DNA from: Pseudogemmobacter sp044142105
GTDB lineage: Bacteria > Pseudomonadota > Alphaproteobacteria > Rhodobacterales > Rhodobacteraceae
Direction: 5' to 3'
Length of the DNA: 64,000 nucleotides
NCBI RefSeq assembly: GCF_044142105.1
Contig: NZ_JBGTYM010000001.1
Coordinates: forward strand, 372,001 to 436,000
This document shows, piece after piece, positions 15,697 through 24,800 of this stretch. The position numbers were made by a program, and so were the translations under genes. Each line of letters starts with the position of its first letter. The stretch's first letter is position 1. The notes under the pieces were generated by a model. It saw nothing but the letters and a program-made list of their open reading frames with translations. It searched no databases and had not been told where the DNA came from.

Positions 15697-17610
15697 ATGC
15701 GCCGTTCGACCGCGACCTCTGCCGATATGCCTGATAAACCGTCAAGCGGGATGCAGACCATCCTTAGGGTGCTGCCCTATCTCTGGCCGGAGGCGCATCC
15801 CTGGGTGAAGCGCCGGGTCATCTATGCGATGCTCTTCCTCATCGCGGCCAAGGCGGTCTCGATCGTCACGCCCTATCTTTACAAGCTCGCGGTGGATTCG
15901 CTCAGTTCCGAGACCGGCACCGACCCGGGCTGGGTTCTGATCTATGGCGCCGTCGGGCTGACCGTGGCCTATGGCCTTGCACGGCTGGGCGCGGTGGTCT
16001 TTGGCGAGATGCGCGATGCGGTCTTCGTGCGCGTGGGACAGCGGGCGCTGCGGCAACTGGCGCTGGAGACCTTCAGCCATATCCACGAATTGTCACTGCG
16101 CTATCACATCACGCGCAAAACCGGGGGCCTGAGCCGGATCATCGAGCGCGGTGTGAAGGGTGTCGACTTCCTGCTACGCTTCATGCTGTTTTCGATCGGA
16201 CCGCTGATCCTTGAGCTGACCCTGGTCTCGATCATCTTTGCCGTGGTCTTCGGCTGGCAATACTCGGCGGTCGTCGTCGTCACCATCGCGCTTTATGTCA
16301 CCTACACGTTCAAAGTGACGGAGTGGCGGGTGAAAATCCGGCGCGAGATGAACGATCAGGACACTGACGCCAACCAGAAGGCCATCGACAGCCTGCTGAA
16401 CTATGAAACCGTCAAGTATTTCAACGCCGAAGCGCGGGAAGCGGCGCGCTATGACATGGCGATGCAGCGCTATGAGCGGGCGGCGGTCAAGACCGGCCTG
16501 TCGCTGTCAGCGCTGAATGCGGGCCAGGCCTTCCTGATCACGACGGGACTTGTGATCGTCATGGTCATGGCGGCGCGCGGGGTGATGGCGGGCACGCTTA
16601 CGGTGGGCGATTTCGTCATGGTCAATGCCTATATGATCCAGATCACCATGCCCCTGGGTTTTCTTGGCACGGTCTATCGCGAGATTCGTCAGGCCCTGGT
16701 CGATATGGGCGAGATGTTCGGCCTGCTGGGCCAGCCTGCCGAAGTGGTCGATGCGCCCGATGCCAAACCCTTGCAGGTTACGGTCGGGGAGATCACGTTT
16801 GACGATGTCCGTTTCGCCTATGAACCCGCGCGGGAGATCCTGAAAGGGCTGAGCTTCACAGTGAAGCCCGGCCAGAAACTGGCGCTGGTCGGCCATTCAG
16901 GCAGCGGAAAATCCACCATCGGGCGGCTTCTGTTCCGCTTCTATGATGTCAGCGCGGGGGCGATCCGCATTGATGGGCAAGACTTGCGCGATGTGACGCA
17001 GACCAGCCTTCATGCCAAGATCGGCGTCGTGCCGCAGGACACCGTGCTTTTCAACGATACGATCCGCTACAACATCGCCTATGGCAAGGATAACGCCACC
17101 GAGGCAGAGATCATCGCCGCCGCCAGGGCCGCTCGCATCCATGATTTCATCAGCCGTCTGCCTGACGGCTATGAAACCAAGGTGGGCGAGCGCGGCCTGA
17201 AGCTCTCGGGCGGCGAGAAGCAGCGCGTCGGCATCGCCCGCACCCTGTTGAAGAATCCGCCGATCCTGATCCTGGACGAGGCGACCAGCGCGCTTGACAG
17301 CCAGACCGAACGTTCGATCCAGGAAAGCCTGGCCGAAATGGGGCAGGGGCGCAGCGTGATCGTCATCGCCCACCGCCTGTCGACCATTGCCGACGCCGAC
17401 CAGATCCTGGTGATGGAGGAGGGTCAGGTCATCGAACGCGGCACGCAAGAGGAATTGCTCGCCCGTGGCGGCGTCTATGCCGAGATGTGGGCGCGTCAGG
17501 TGGACGAGGATTTCGCCAGCCGGTTGGCCGATCTGCCCGGCGGCAAGGCCGAGCCATTCTCGATCGAACGGCAGCAGGATCGATATCGCACCATTCCGGT
17601 CGGCGGGTAA
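15697..17610 (+). CDS. Atm1/ABCB7-type ABC half-transporter
   Basis: A 637-aa fused membrane-plus-ATPase half-transporter. About six transmembrane helices lie in residues 30-320. The ATPase has Walker A GHSGSGKST, signature LSGGEKQR, Walker B LILDEATSALD and switch IAHRLST. The loop sequence NYETVKYFNAEAREAARYD is characteristic of the Atm1/HMT1 group, which exports glutathione-linked sulfur, Fe-S precursors or heavy-metal thiol conjugates. Divergence from an ArsR regulator fits a metal-stress role by inference. A second start at ATG 15727 would shorten it by ten residues. Confidence 0.9.
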   Translation: MRRSTATSADMPDKPSSGMQTILRVLPYLWPEAHPWVKRRVIYAMLFLIAAKAVSIVTPYLYKLAVDSLSSETGTDPGWVLIYGAVGLTVAYGLARLGAVVFGEMRDAVFVRVGQRALRQLALETFSHIHELSLRYHITRKTGGLSRIIERGVKGVDFLLRFMLFSIGPLILELTLVSIIFAVVFGWQYSAVVVVTIALYVTYTFKVTEWRVKIRREMNDQDTDANQKAIDSLLNYETVKYFNAEAREAARYDMAMQRYERAAVKTGLSLSALNAGQAFLITTGLVIVMVMAARGVMAGTLTVGDFVMVNAYMIQITMPLGFLGTVYREIRQALVDMGEMFGLLGQPAEVVDAPDAKPLQVTVGEITFDDVRFAYEPAREILKGLSFTVKPGQKLALVGHSGSGKSTIGRLLFRFYDVSAGAIRIDGQDLRDVTQTSLHAKIGVVPQDTVLFNDTIRYNIAYGKDNATEAEIIAAARAARIHDFISRLPDGYETKVGERGLKLSGGEKQRVGIARTLLKNPPILILDEATSALDSQTERSIQESLAEMGQGRSVIVIAHRLSTIADADQILVMEEGQVIERGTQEELLARGGVYAEMWARQVDEDFASRLADLPGGKAEPFSIERQQDRYRTIPVGG

Positions 17611-17718
17611 ACCTTACCCCGGATCGGGATCCCTAAGGGCGGATGACGGCTTTTTTCCTTTGACCGTGCCGGGTTGCGCAGCCAGAATTGCGCCATTGTC
17701 GAAACCAGGGTTAACGCG

Positions 17719-20700
17719 ATGCTGCGCCGCGTTTTCATTACGATATTGGTCTTTCTTGGCCTCGCCACCGCCGCCCTGGCCGAGCGGCGGGTCGCGCTGG
17801 TCATAGGGGTTGACGATTACAAGAATGTCCGCACCCTGGACAATCCGGTCAACGATGCCCGCGCGATGGAGAAATTGCTCGACGGGCTGGGCTTCGAGGT
17901 GACGCTCGCCGTCGACCGTGATCTCAAGAGGATGAAGCGCGCGCTTGAGGATTTCAAGGACGACGCGACCGGAGCGGATGTGGCGCTGGTCTTCTTTGCC
18001 GGTCATGGCGTGGCGCTGAACGGTGTGAACTACCTCTTGCCGACCGATGCCGAGGCGACATCTTCAGAAAAGCTGGCCGAGACGAGTCTGCCGCTGGCCG
18101 ATATCCAGAACGTGCTGGATGAGGTGGCGCCGGTCGGCATCATGCTGCTCGATGCCTGCCGCGACGATCCTTTCGCCGCCGCCGGGGGCGGCACAGCCGA
18201 CGGGCGCAGCGCGAAACCGCTGTCCGACGACCCGCCCGAAGCGCCGAAACCCGTGCCGGGTCTGGGTCGGATCGGTCGGTCGGATGGGGTGCTCTTCGCT
18301 TTTGCCGCCGCACCCAACGAAACCGCAAGCGACGGCGATGGCGAGAACTCGCCCTTCACCAGCGCGCTTCTGCGCCATTTCGGCACCAAGGGGGTGGAGC
18401 TGAAATCCGCGCTGACTCTGGTGCAGCAGGATGTCTATGACCGTTCGCGCGGCCAGCAGCTTCCCTATATCGAAAGCGGTCTGCCGGAACTTGTGTTCAT
18501 CAGCGAAGAGGGCGATCTGCCGGAGCGCGACCAGCTTCTGCTTGCGATGGCAGGTCTGACGCCTGAACTGCGGTCCGAAGTGGAGTCGGTCGCCAAAGCC
18601 AACAACATGCCGCTTGCGCCGCTTTATGCCGCGGTGATTTCGGGTGATTTGACGGGCCAGACGCCGGAAGAGCGCCGCCGGATGCTGGAAGAGGCGGCGC
18701 GCTCCTACGCGGCTTTCCAGGGCGAGTTGGTGAAATACGCCAGTGACGATCCCCGGGTGGCCGAGTTGCGCGCCAAGGCGGAAGAGCAGCTCTCGCTGGG
18801 CGCGGTGGATGAGGCGCGATCGCTTCTGACCGAAGCGGCCGAGATCGACAGCCAGGCGCGTTCGGCGATCAAGAACAACTTCATCGCGCGTACCCTGTCG
18901 GAAGCGTCGACCCATGTCCTGAACGCCAATGCCGCCCGCACTGACCTGCGCTATGACCTGGCCATCGGCGACTTGACCAAGGCGGTCGAGCTTTTCGCCG
19001 AGGTCGAGACGCAACTGCCGGATCGGCAGGCGCGCATGGATTATGCGGTCGCGTTGCAGGATCTGGGCGATCTCTACATGGTCGCGGGCAATACCTATGG
19101 CGCCTTGGGCGCAGCGATGACACGGGCCGAGTTCCTGAAGGCCCAGGCCAAGGCCGAGCCGATGGATCTGGGCTGGACGCGCGAGCTGATCTGGGCGCTG
19201 AATTCGGTCGGCTCGGTCCTGCAACAGCAGGGCTATCTGAAAGAGGCTGAAGAAGCCTTCATGAACGCCTTCGAATTCAGCCAATGGCAAAGCGACCAGA
19301 ACCCTGACGACCCCGATCTTCAGCGTGACCGCGAGGTGATCCGCAACAAGCTGGGCGAAGTGCGTTTCGCGCTTGCTGATTATCAAGGCGCCCTGTCGGC
19401 CTATCAGGAATCGCTGGCGATCGCGCAGAAGCTGTTGGACAGCGACCCGACGCGCATCACCTATCTTAGAGATGTCAGCTACACTCAGGAACGCATCGGC
19501 GACGTATATGTCGCCATGGGCGATCATCAAAGCGCCCGTGTCGCCTTTGATGTGGCGATGCGGATCAGCCAGCAGCTTGTCGATGAATTTCCCACCGACC
19601 AGGAATTCCGCCGTGATCTTTCTGTCGCCTATGAGCGGCTTGGCGACATGATGATCGCCGAGAATGATCTTGATTCCGCGCTGGCCTCCTATCTCGAGGC
19701 GTTGAACATCCGCGAGGATCTGTCAAAGCTCGACCCGACCAACCGGATGCGTCAGCGCGACAGTTCGGTGACCTATGAACGGATCGGCGACATCTATGCC
19801 GCGATGGGTGACGTGGGTTCGGCGGTGATGAGCCATCAGCAAGCGCTGGACCTGCGCGAAAAGCTTGTCGCGCTTGACCCCAATAACAGCCAATGGGCCC
19901 GTGATCTTTCGGTCAGCTACGAGCGGATCGGCGAGTTGTACTATGGCGAGGGCGAGTATGCTGGGGCGTTGGATTATTATGAGAAATGCCGCGATACCCG
20001 TCTGGCGATCGTCGCGCTTGATCCCTCGAACCTGCCGCGGCAGCGCGATCTGGGGGTGGCCTATGAAAAGGTGGCGCTGACCCTGGCGGCCATGGGCGAG
20101 GTGGACAAGGCGCTTGATGTGCACAAGACGGTATTGGATTTGCGTCGCCAGACCGCGGCGGCCGACCCCACTGTGCCGCTCTACCGCCGCGACGTGACCT
20201 TCACCCTGTTGCAGATGGCCGAGCTGCTGCGTGGCAAGGGCGATCAGGCCGGGGCATTGCCGCTGATGGCCGAGGCGGTCGCTCTGCGCGAAGAAAGCCT
20301 GAACGCTGCGCCTGAGGATTTCGACACGCTGCGCGAAACCACGATTGCCCAGAACCAGTATGTCGCGGCTTTGATGGAAACGGGCGATTACGCCACGGCG
20401 GTGCCGGTGGGACAGGCCTCGGTGGCGGTGGTGGAGCGGATGCTGGCGCTGCGCCCGAATGACAAGGAGACGCTGCGCGACAAGGTGGTGGCTGCGAACC
20501 GGCTGGGCGATGCGCTGAAGGGGGCGGGCGATCTTGAGGGGGCGCTGGCGGCCTTTCAGGCGATGGGCGCAGCCGGATATGCGCTGGTCTCGGCCGATCC
20601 CTACGACACCGCGCTGGCCCTGGACTACACGCTTGCGCTGGAACGGATGGGCGACACCTACAATGCCCTGCAAAACTATCCCGCCGCGCGCAACGAGCTG

Positions 20701-21078
20701 ACCAATGCCGTTTCGATGCGGCAATGGCTGGCCGGGCAGAAGCCGGGCAGCCTGCCCGACCAGCGCGCCCTGGCTTTTGCGCTGCAAAAGCTGGCCGACA
20801 CCTATTACTTCGAAAAGAACTTCGATCAGGGCCGCCCGCTGGAAGAGCAGGCCTTGGGCATTCTGCGCTGGGTCCACCAACAGGACCAGAGCGATGCCTG
20901 GAACGTGATCGACCTTGTCACCGCGCTGGATCGGACCGCCAGCTATTACGATGACCGCTCGACCCTGTATCGCGAGGCGCTGAGCCTTCTGGAGCAGCTT
21001 CAGGCCGAAGGGAGATTGCCCTCGGACAGCTATCTGGAATGGATGACGAATTACCGCAATGCGCTTGGCATCCAATAG
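17719..21078 (+). CDS. Exported caspase-like (C14) peptidase with long TPR region
   Basis: A 1119-aa protein. A Sec signal peptide (MLRRVFITILVFLGLATAALA) precedes a caspase p20-like domain (about 23-275): ALVIGVDDYKNV, the catalytic His in FFAGHG (H96) and the catalytic Cys in LLDACRDDPF (C147). From about residue 390 to the end it carries many TPR-like helices with recurring YERIGDIY/A-x-x-x-Y units. Bacterial metacaspase-like proteins cleave after Arg or Lys; the TPRs would bind partners. The signal peptide places it in the periplasm. The neighbours downstream are envelope genes (yfgM-like, bamB). ATG 17719 is chosen because it starts the signal peptide. Confidence 0.85.
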   Translation: MLRRVFITILVFLGLATAALAERRVALVIGVDDYKNVRTLDNPVNDARAMEKLLDGLGFEVTLAVDRDLKRMKRALEDFKDDATGADVALVFFAGHGVALNGVNYLLPTDAEATSSEKLAETSLPLADIQNVLDEVAPVGIMLLDACRDDPFAAAGGGTADGRSAKPLSDDPPEAPKPVPGLGRIGRSDGVLFAFAAAPNETASDGDGENSPFTSALLRHFGTKGVELKSALTLVQQDVYDRSRGQQLPYIESGLPELVFISEEGDLPERDQLLLAMAGLTPELRSEVESVAKANNMPLAPLYAAVISGDLTGQTPEERRRMLEEAARSYAAFQGELVKYASDDPRVAELRAKAEEQLSLGAVDEARSLLTEAAEIDSQARSAIKNNFIARTLSEASTHVLNANAARTDLRYDLAIGDLTKAVELFAEVETQLPDRQARMDYAVALQDLGDLYMVAGNTYGALGAAMTRAEFLKAQAKAEPMDLGWTRELIWALNSVGSVLQQQGYLKEAEEAFMNAFEFSQWQSDQNPDDPDLQRDREVIRNKLGEVRFALADYQGALSAYQESLAIAQKLLDSDPTRITYLRDVSYTQERIGDVYVAMGDHQSARVAFDVAMRISQQLVDEFPTDQEFRRDLSVAYERLGDMMIAENDLDSALASYLEALNIREDLSKLDPTNRMRQRDSSVTYERIGDIYAAMGDVGSAVMSHQQALDLREKLVALDPNNSQWARDLSVSYERIGELYYGEGEYAGALDYYEKCRDTRLAIVALDPSNLPRQRDLGVAYEKVALTLAAMGEVDKALDVHKTVLDLRRQTAAADPTVPLYRRDVTFTLLQMAELLRGKGDQAGALPLMAEAVALREESLNAAPEDFDTLRETTIAQNQYVAALMETGDYATAVPVGQASVAVVERMLALRPNDKETLRDKVVAANRLGDALKGAGDLEGALAAFQAMGAAGYALVSADPYDTALALDYTLALERMGDTYNALQNYPAARNELTNAVSMRQWLAGQKPGSLPDQRALAFALQKLADTYYFEKNFDQGRPLEEQALGILRWVHQQDQSDAWNVIDLVTALDRTASYYDDRSTLYREALSLLEQLQAEGRLPSDSYLEWMTNYRNALGIQ

Positions 21079-21174
21079 TCCCGGCGGCTGGTTGCGCGCA
21101 GGCGGGGCGCGGGGCTTGGCAACCCCGACGGAATCCCTGTAAGACGGGACGAACGGACATCAAGGGCCAGGGCG

Positions 21175-21861
21175 TTGAGCAATCCCGACAGTTTCATCGA
21201 CGAAGTCACCGAAGAGGTCCGCCGCGACCGGCTTTATGGCTTGTTCCGCAAATATGGCTGGATCGGCATCGTCGTCATCCTTGGCATCGTTGGCGGCACG
21301 GCGACGAACCAGATCCTGAAGGCTAGGGCCGAATCCCGCGCCGAGGCCTTTGGCGATGCGGTAATCGACTCTTACGACATGGGCACGCCCGAGGAACGCC
21401 GGGCCGCTCTGGCTGCGGTTTCGGCGGATGGCGACCAGTCGGTCATCCTTGCGCTGATTGAGGCGGCGGACCCCGCGCAGGACAAGACGGCGACCTTGGC
21501 TGCGCTGGACCGGGTGCTGGCCGATGGCTCGCTGGCACCTGTCTATCGTGACCTGGCCGTGTTGCGTCGCGTGGGTGTTGCCGGGGCGGATCAGCCGCTG
21601 GCTGATCGACGCGCCGCTCTGGAAGGCATTGCGGTCGCTGGTCGGCCATATCGGGCGCTGGCGGCCGAGCAATTGGCCTATCTGCTTCTGGAAGAGGGCA
21701 AGACCTCAGAGGCGGTTGCCGCGCTTCAGGCGCTGACCCAGACCAGCGATGCAACGGCGGCGCTGAAATCGCGGGTCGGACAGGTGATCACGGCTTTGGG
21801 CGGCGTGCCCGAAGCGGCGCCTGCCGAGGCGCCGGCGGAAGCCGCGCCCTCGGGCGGCTGA
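21175..21861 (+). CDS. YfgM-like tetratricopeptide membrane protein
   Basis: A 228-aa single-pass membrane protein: an N-terminal cytoplasmic segment with EEVRRDRLYGLFRKYGWIG, a transmembrane helix (about 28-45), then a periplasmic TPR-like region and an Ala/Pro tail. This is the alphaproteobacterial YfgM (TPR_21/DUF2133) type, linked to the Sec translocon and envelope chaperones. The start is TTG 21175 (TTG AGC AAT CCC). The gene precedes bamB and der, the family's conserved order. The gap to bamB is under 50 bases. Confidence 0.8.
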   Translation: MSNPDSFIDEVTEEVRRDRLYGLFRKYGWIGIVVILGIVGGTATNQILKARAESRAEAFGDAVIDSYDMGTPEERRAALAAVSADGDQSVILALIEAADPAQDKTATLAALDRVLADGSLAPVYRDLAVLRRVGVAGADQPLADRRAALEGIAVAGRPYRALAAEQLAYLLLEEGKTSEAVAALQALTQTSDATAALKSRVGQVITALGGVPEAAPAEAPAEAAPSGG

Positions 21862-21908
21862 GGACCTTGGCGCGTGGCCGGGATGAAAGCCGGGGAAGGG
21901 CAGAGCAA

Positions 21909-23237
21909 GTGACGGTCAGACAGGCGAAACTCTGGGTGGCGGGCCTTGCGGCGGCCGGGCTTCTTGCGGCATGCCAGGAAAAGGAAGTCATCCTTCCTGG
22001 CGAGCGCGTCTCGATCCGCGATGCGGTGGGCGTCGAACCGGTGGTGCCTTCGGCGCCTGCCGGAGCGGCGATCTCGCTGCCGGGGGTGCAGGCCAATGCA
22101 GACTGGGCCCAGCGCGGCGGCAATGCCCGTCATGCCGCCCCTCATGCGGCGCTCTCTTCCGCGCCGCAACTGATATGGTCCACGTCGGTGGGCGCTGGCT
22201 CGAGCCGCAAGAATCGCGTCGCCGCCGCGCCGGTGGTTGCGGCCGGGCGGGTCTTGGCGATGGATTCCGGGGCGACCGTTACCGCCGTTTCCACCGGAGG
22301 CGCCGCCCTGTGGTCGGCTGACCTCTCTGCGAATGCCGATCGTGGCGGCGGTGCCTCGGGCGGCGGGCTTGCGACCGATGGCGCGCGGGTCTTCGCCACG
22401 ACCGTCTATGGCGAGGTTGTCGCGATGGACGCGGCCTCCGGCGCGGTGATCTGGCGGCAGAAGGTCGATGCTCCGGCTGTGGGCGCGCCCGCAGTGGCCG
22501 ATGGCGTGGTCTATGTTTCGGGCCGCGACGGCTCGGCCTGGGCGATCGGCGCTGCCGATGGCAAGGTGCAATGGCAGGTCTTCGGCTCGCCCGGCAAGGC
22601 GGGTTATCTGGGCAGCTCGGCGCCGACCGTGGCCGATCGCGCGGTGATCTTTCCCTCGAATGCCGGCGATCTGATGGCTGTGCTTCGCATCGGCGGCGGG
22701 ACGAAGATCTGGCAGGCTTCGCTTGCGGGCAAACGTCTGGGCCGGGCCTATGCTTCGAATTTCGATGTGACCGGCGATGCAGCGCTTGTGGGGGGCGTGC
22801 TTTATGCGGGCACCGCAGCGGGCCGGACCGATGCGATCGACGCCTCGAACGGCAAGCCGATATGGTCGGCAGATGAAGGCGCGCTGGGGCCGCTGGTCGT
22901 GGCGGGTGGGTCTGTCTTCGTCGTGACCGACGAGGCGCAGCTTGTGCGGCTGGATGCCGCCAGCGGCAATCCGGTCTGGGCCATTGACCTGCCCTATTAC
23001 GAGCCGACCCGGAAGGTCGTACGCCGCAAGGCGATTTATGCCCATTACGGGCCGGTCCTTGCGGGCGGGCGGATCTGGGTCGCCTCGTCTGACGGGCTGC
23101 TCAGGGCCTTCTCGCCTGTCGATGGCAAGCTGGTCTATTCGACCGAGATTCCGGGCGGCGCGGCGACGCAACCCGCTGTCGCCGGGGGGACATTGTATGT
23201 CGTCTCGGAAAAGGGACAACTTCTGGCTTTCCGCTAG
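21909..23237 (+). CDS. bamB: Outer-membrane assembly lipoprotein BamB-like, PQQ-type beta-propeller
   Basis: A 442-aa lipoprotein. The N-terminal helix ends in the lipobox LLAAC (Cys about 19), followed by repeated Trp-containing propeller blades (AVIWRQKVDAPAVGAPAVAD, KPIWSADEGALGPLVVAGG, GNPVWAIDLPYY). BamB helps insert beta-barrel proteins in the outer membrane. The position between yfgM and der matches the Enterobacterales yfgM-bamB-der order and supports the call over a PQQ enzyme. GTG 21909 has GGAAGGG upstream and puts the lipobox at the expected place. Confidence 0.87.
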   Translation: MTVRQAKLWVAGLAAAGLLAACQEKEVILPGERVSIRDAVGVEPVVPSAPAGAAISLPGVQANADWAQRGGNARHAAPHAALSSAPQLIWSTSVGAGSSRKNRVAAAPVVAAGRVLAMDSGATVTAVSTGGAALWSADLSANADRGGGASGGGLATDGARVFATTVYGEVVAMDAASGAVIWRQKVDAPAVGAPAVADGVVYVSGRDGSAWAIGAADGKVQWQVFGSPGKAGYLGSSAPTVADRAVIFPSNAGDLMAVLRIGGGTKIWQASLAGKRLGRAYASNFDVTGDAALVGGVLYAGTAAGRTDAIDASNGKPIWSADEGALGPLVVAGGSVFVVTDEAQLVRLDAASGNPVWAIDLPYYEPTRKVVRRKAIYAHYGPVLAGGRIWVASSDGLLRAFSPVDGKLVYSTEIPGGAATQPAVAGGTLYVVSEKGQLLAFR

Positions 23238-23297
23238 GGCCTCGGCGGTGTAAGGGGGCGCTTCCTTTCGTGCAGGCCCCTTCCTGAAGGCGTGATC

Positions 23298-24770
23298 ATG
23301 TCCTTTACCCTAGCCATTGTCGGGCGGCCCAATGTCGGCAAGTCCACGCTGTTCAACCGCCTGGTCGGGCGCAAGCTTGCGCTGGTCGATGACCAGCCCG
23401 GCGTAACCCGGGATCTGCGTGAAGGCGATGCGCGGCTTTTCGATCTGCGCTTCACCGTGATCGACACGGCGGGGCTTGAGGAAGTCACCGACGACTCGCT
23501 TCAGGGCCGGATGCGGCGGCTGACCGAACGCGCCGTGGACATGGCCGATGTCAGCCTGTTCCTGATCGACGGGCGGGTGGGCGTGACGCCTTCGGACGAG
23601 ACCTTCGCCGAGATCCTGCGCAAGAAGGGCGCGAGGGTGATCCTGGGCGTCAACAAGGCCGAGGGCAAGGCGGGCGATGCCGGCGCGCTCGAGGCCTATG
23701 CGCTGGGTCTGGGCGAGCCGGTCCGCCTTTCCGCCGAACATGGCGAAGGGATGGACGATCTTTACACCGCGCTACGGCCCTTCGAGGCTGAATTCGAGGC
23801 GCGCGATGCCGAGATGACGCCTGCGGTCGAGGTCGACCTGTCGGAAGAAGAGGCGGAACTGGAGGCGGATGCACTGGCCCATCGCCCGACGCCGCAGAAA
23901 CCCCTGCAGATCGCGGTGATCGGGCGGCCCAATGCGGGCAAGTCCACGCTGGTGAACCGCATTCTAGGCCAGGACCGGATGCTGACTGGGCCGGAAGCGG
24001 GCATCACCCGCGACGCAATCTCGGTCAAGGCTGACTGGATGGGCACGCCGGTGCGCATCTGGGACACGGCCGGGATGCGCAAGAAGGCGCGGGTGACCGA
24101 GAAGCTGGAAAAGCTGTCGGTCGCCGACGGGCTGCGCGCGGTTCGGTTCGCCGAAGTCGTGGTCGTGTTGCTGGATGTTGAAATCCCCTTCGAGACCCAG
24201 GATCTTCGCATCGCCGATTTTGCCGAAAGCGAAGGCCGTGCCGTCGTTGTCGCGGTCAATAAATGGGATCTCGAGGAAGAGAAGCAGGAAAAGCTGGCCG
24301 AGCTGAAAGAGATGTTCGACCGCCTGCTGCCGCAGTTGCGCGGCGCGCCGCTGGTGACCGTATCAGCCCGCACGGGGCGGGGCATGGACCGGCTGCATGA
24401 CGCGATCGTGCGCGCGCATGACACCTGGAATGCGCGGGTGCCGACGGCCCGGCTGAATTCCTGGCTGGGCGCGATGACCGAGGCGCATCCGCCGCCGGCG
24501 CCGGGCGGGCACCGGATCAAGCTGCGCTACATCACCCAGGCCAAGACCCGCCCGCCAGGTTTCGTGGTGAAATGCTCGCGGCCCGACGAATTGCCGGAAA
24601 GCTACAAGCGCTATCTGGTCAACGGCCTGCGCGACCATTTCGACATGCCGGGCACGCCGATCCGACTGTATTTCCGCGGCCAGGGCGACCAGAACCCCTG
24701 GAAGGAGCGCAAGTTCCACACGCCAAGCCGCTTGCGCAAGCACAAGGAAAAGAACACCGGCAAGGATTGA
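23298..24770 (+). CDS. der: Ribosome-associated double GTPase Der (EngA)
   Basis: A 490-aa tandem GTPase required for 50S subunit maturation. Two G domains are visible, each with P-loop GRPNVGKS or GRPNAGKS, a DTAG switch (IDTAGLEEV and WDTAGMRKK) and NKAE or NKWD specificity loops. A C-terminal KH-like domain ends with KFHTPSRLRKHKEKN. ATG 23298 has GAAGG seven bases upstream; GTG 23292 is two codons earlier and less likely. Confidence 0.96.
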   Translation: MSFTLAIVGRPNVGKSTLFNRLVGRKLALVDDQPGVTRDLREGDARLFDLRFTVIDTAGLEEVTDDSLQGRMRRLTERAVDMADVSLFLIDGRVGVTPSDETFAEILRKKGARVILGVNKAEGKAGDAGALEAYALGLGEPVRLSAEHGEGMDDLYTALRPFEAEFEARDAEMTPAVEVDLSEEEAELEADALAHRPTPQKPLQIAVIGRPNAGKSTLVNRILGQDRMLTGPEAGITRDAISVKADWMGTPVRIWDTAGMRKKARVTEKLEKLSVADGLRAVRFAEVVVVLLDVEIPFETQDLRIADFAESEGRAVVVAVNKWDLEEEKQEKLAELKEMFDRLLPQLRGAPLVTVSARTGRGMDRLHDAIVRAHDTWNARVPTARLNSWLGAMTEAHPPPAPGGHRIKLRYITQAKTRPPGFVVKCSRPDELPESYKRYLVNGLRDHFDMPGTPIRLYFRGQGDQNPWKERKFHTPSRLRKHKEKNTGKD

Positions 24771-24774
24771 TGGG

Positions 24775-24795
24775 CGGGTTTTCGTCGCAAACCCG
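24775..24795. terminator. Hairpin between convergent der and glycosyltransferase genes
   Basis: CGGGTTT, seven bases, AAACCCG: a perfect 7-bp dyad starting four bases after the der stop and ending five bases before the stop of the convergent gene. It lacks a clear T-run; it probably stops or shields both messages. Confidence 0.45.
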
Positions 24796-24800
24796 GCTGG

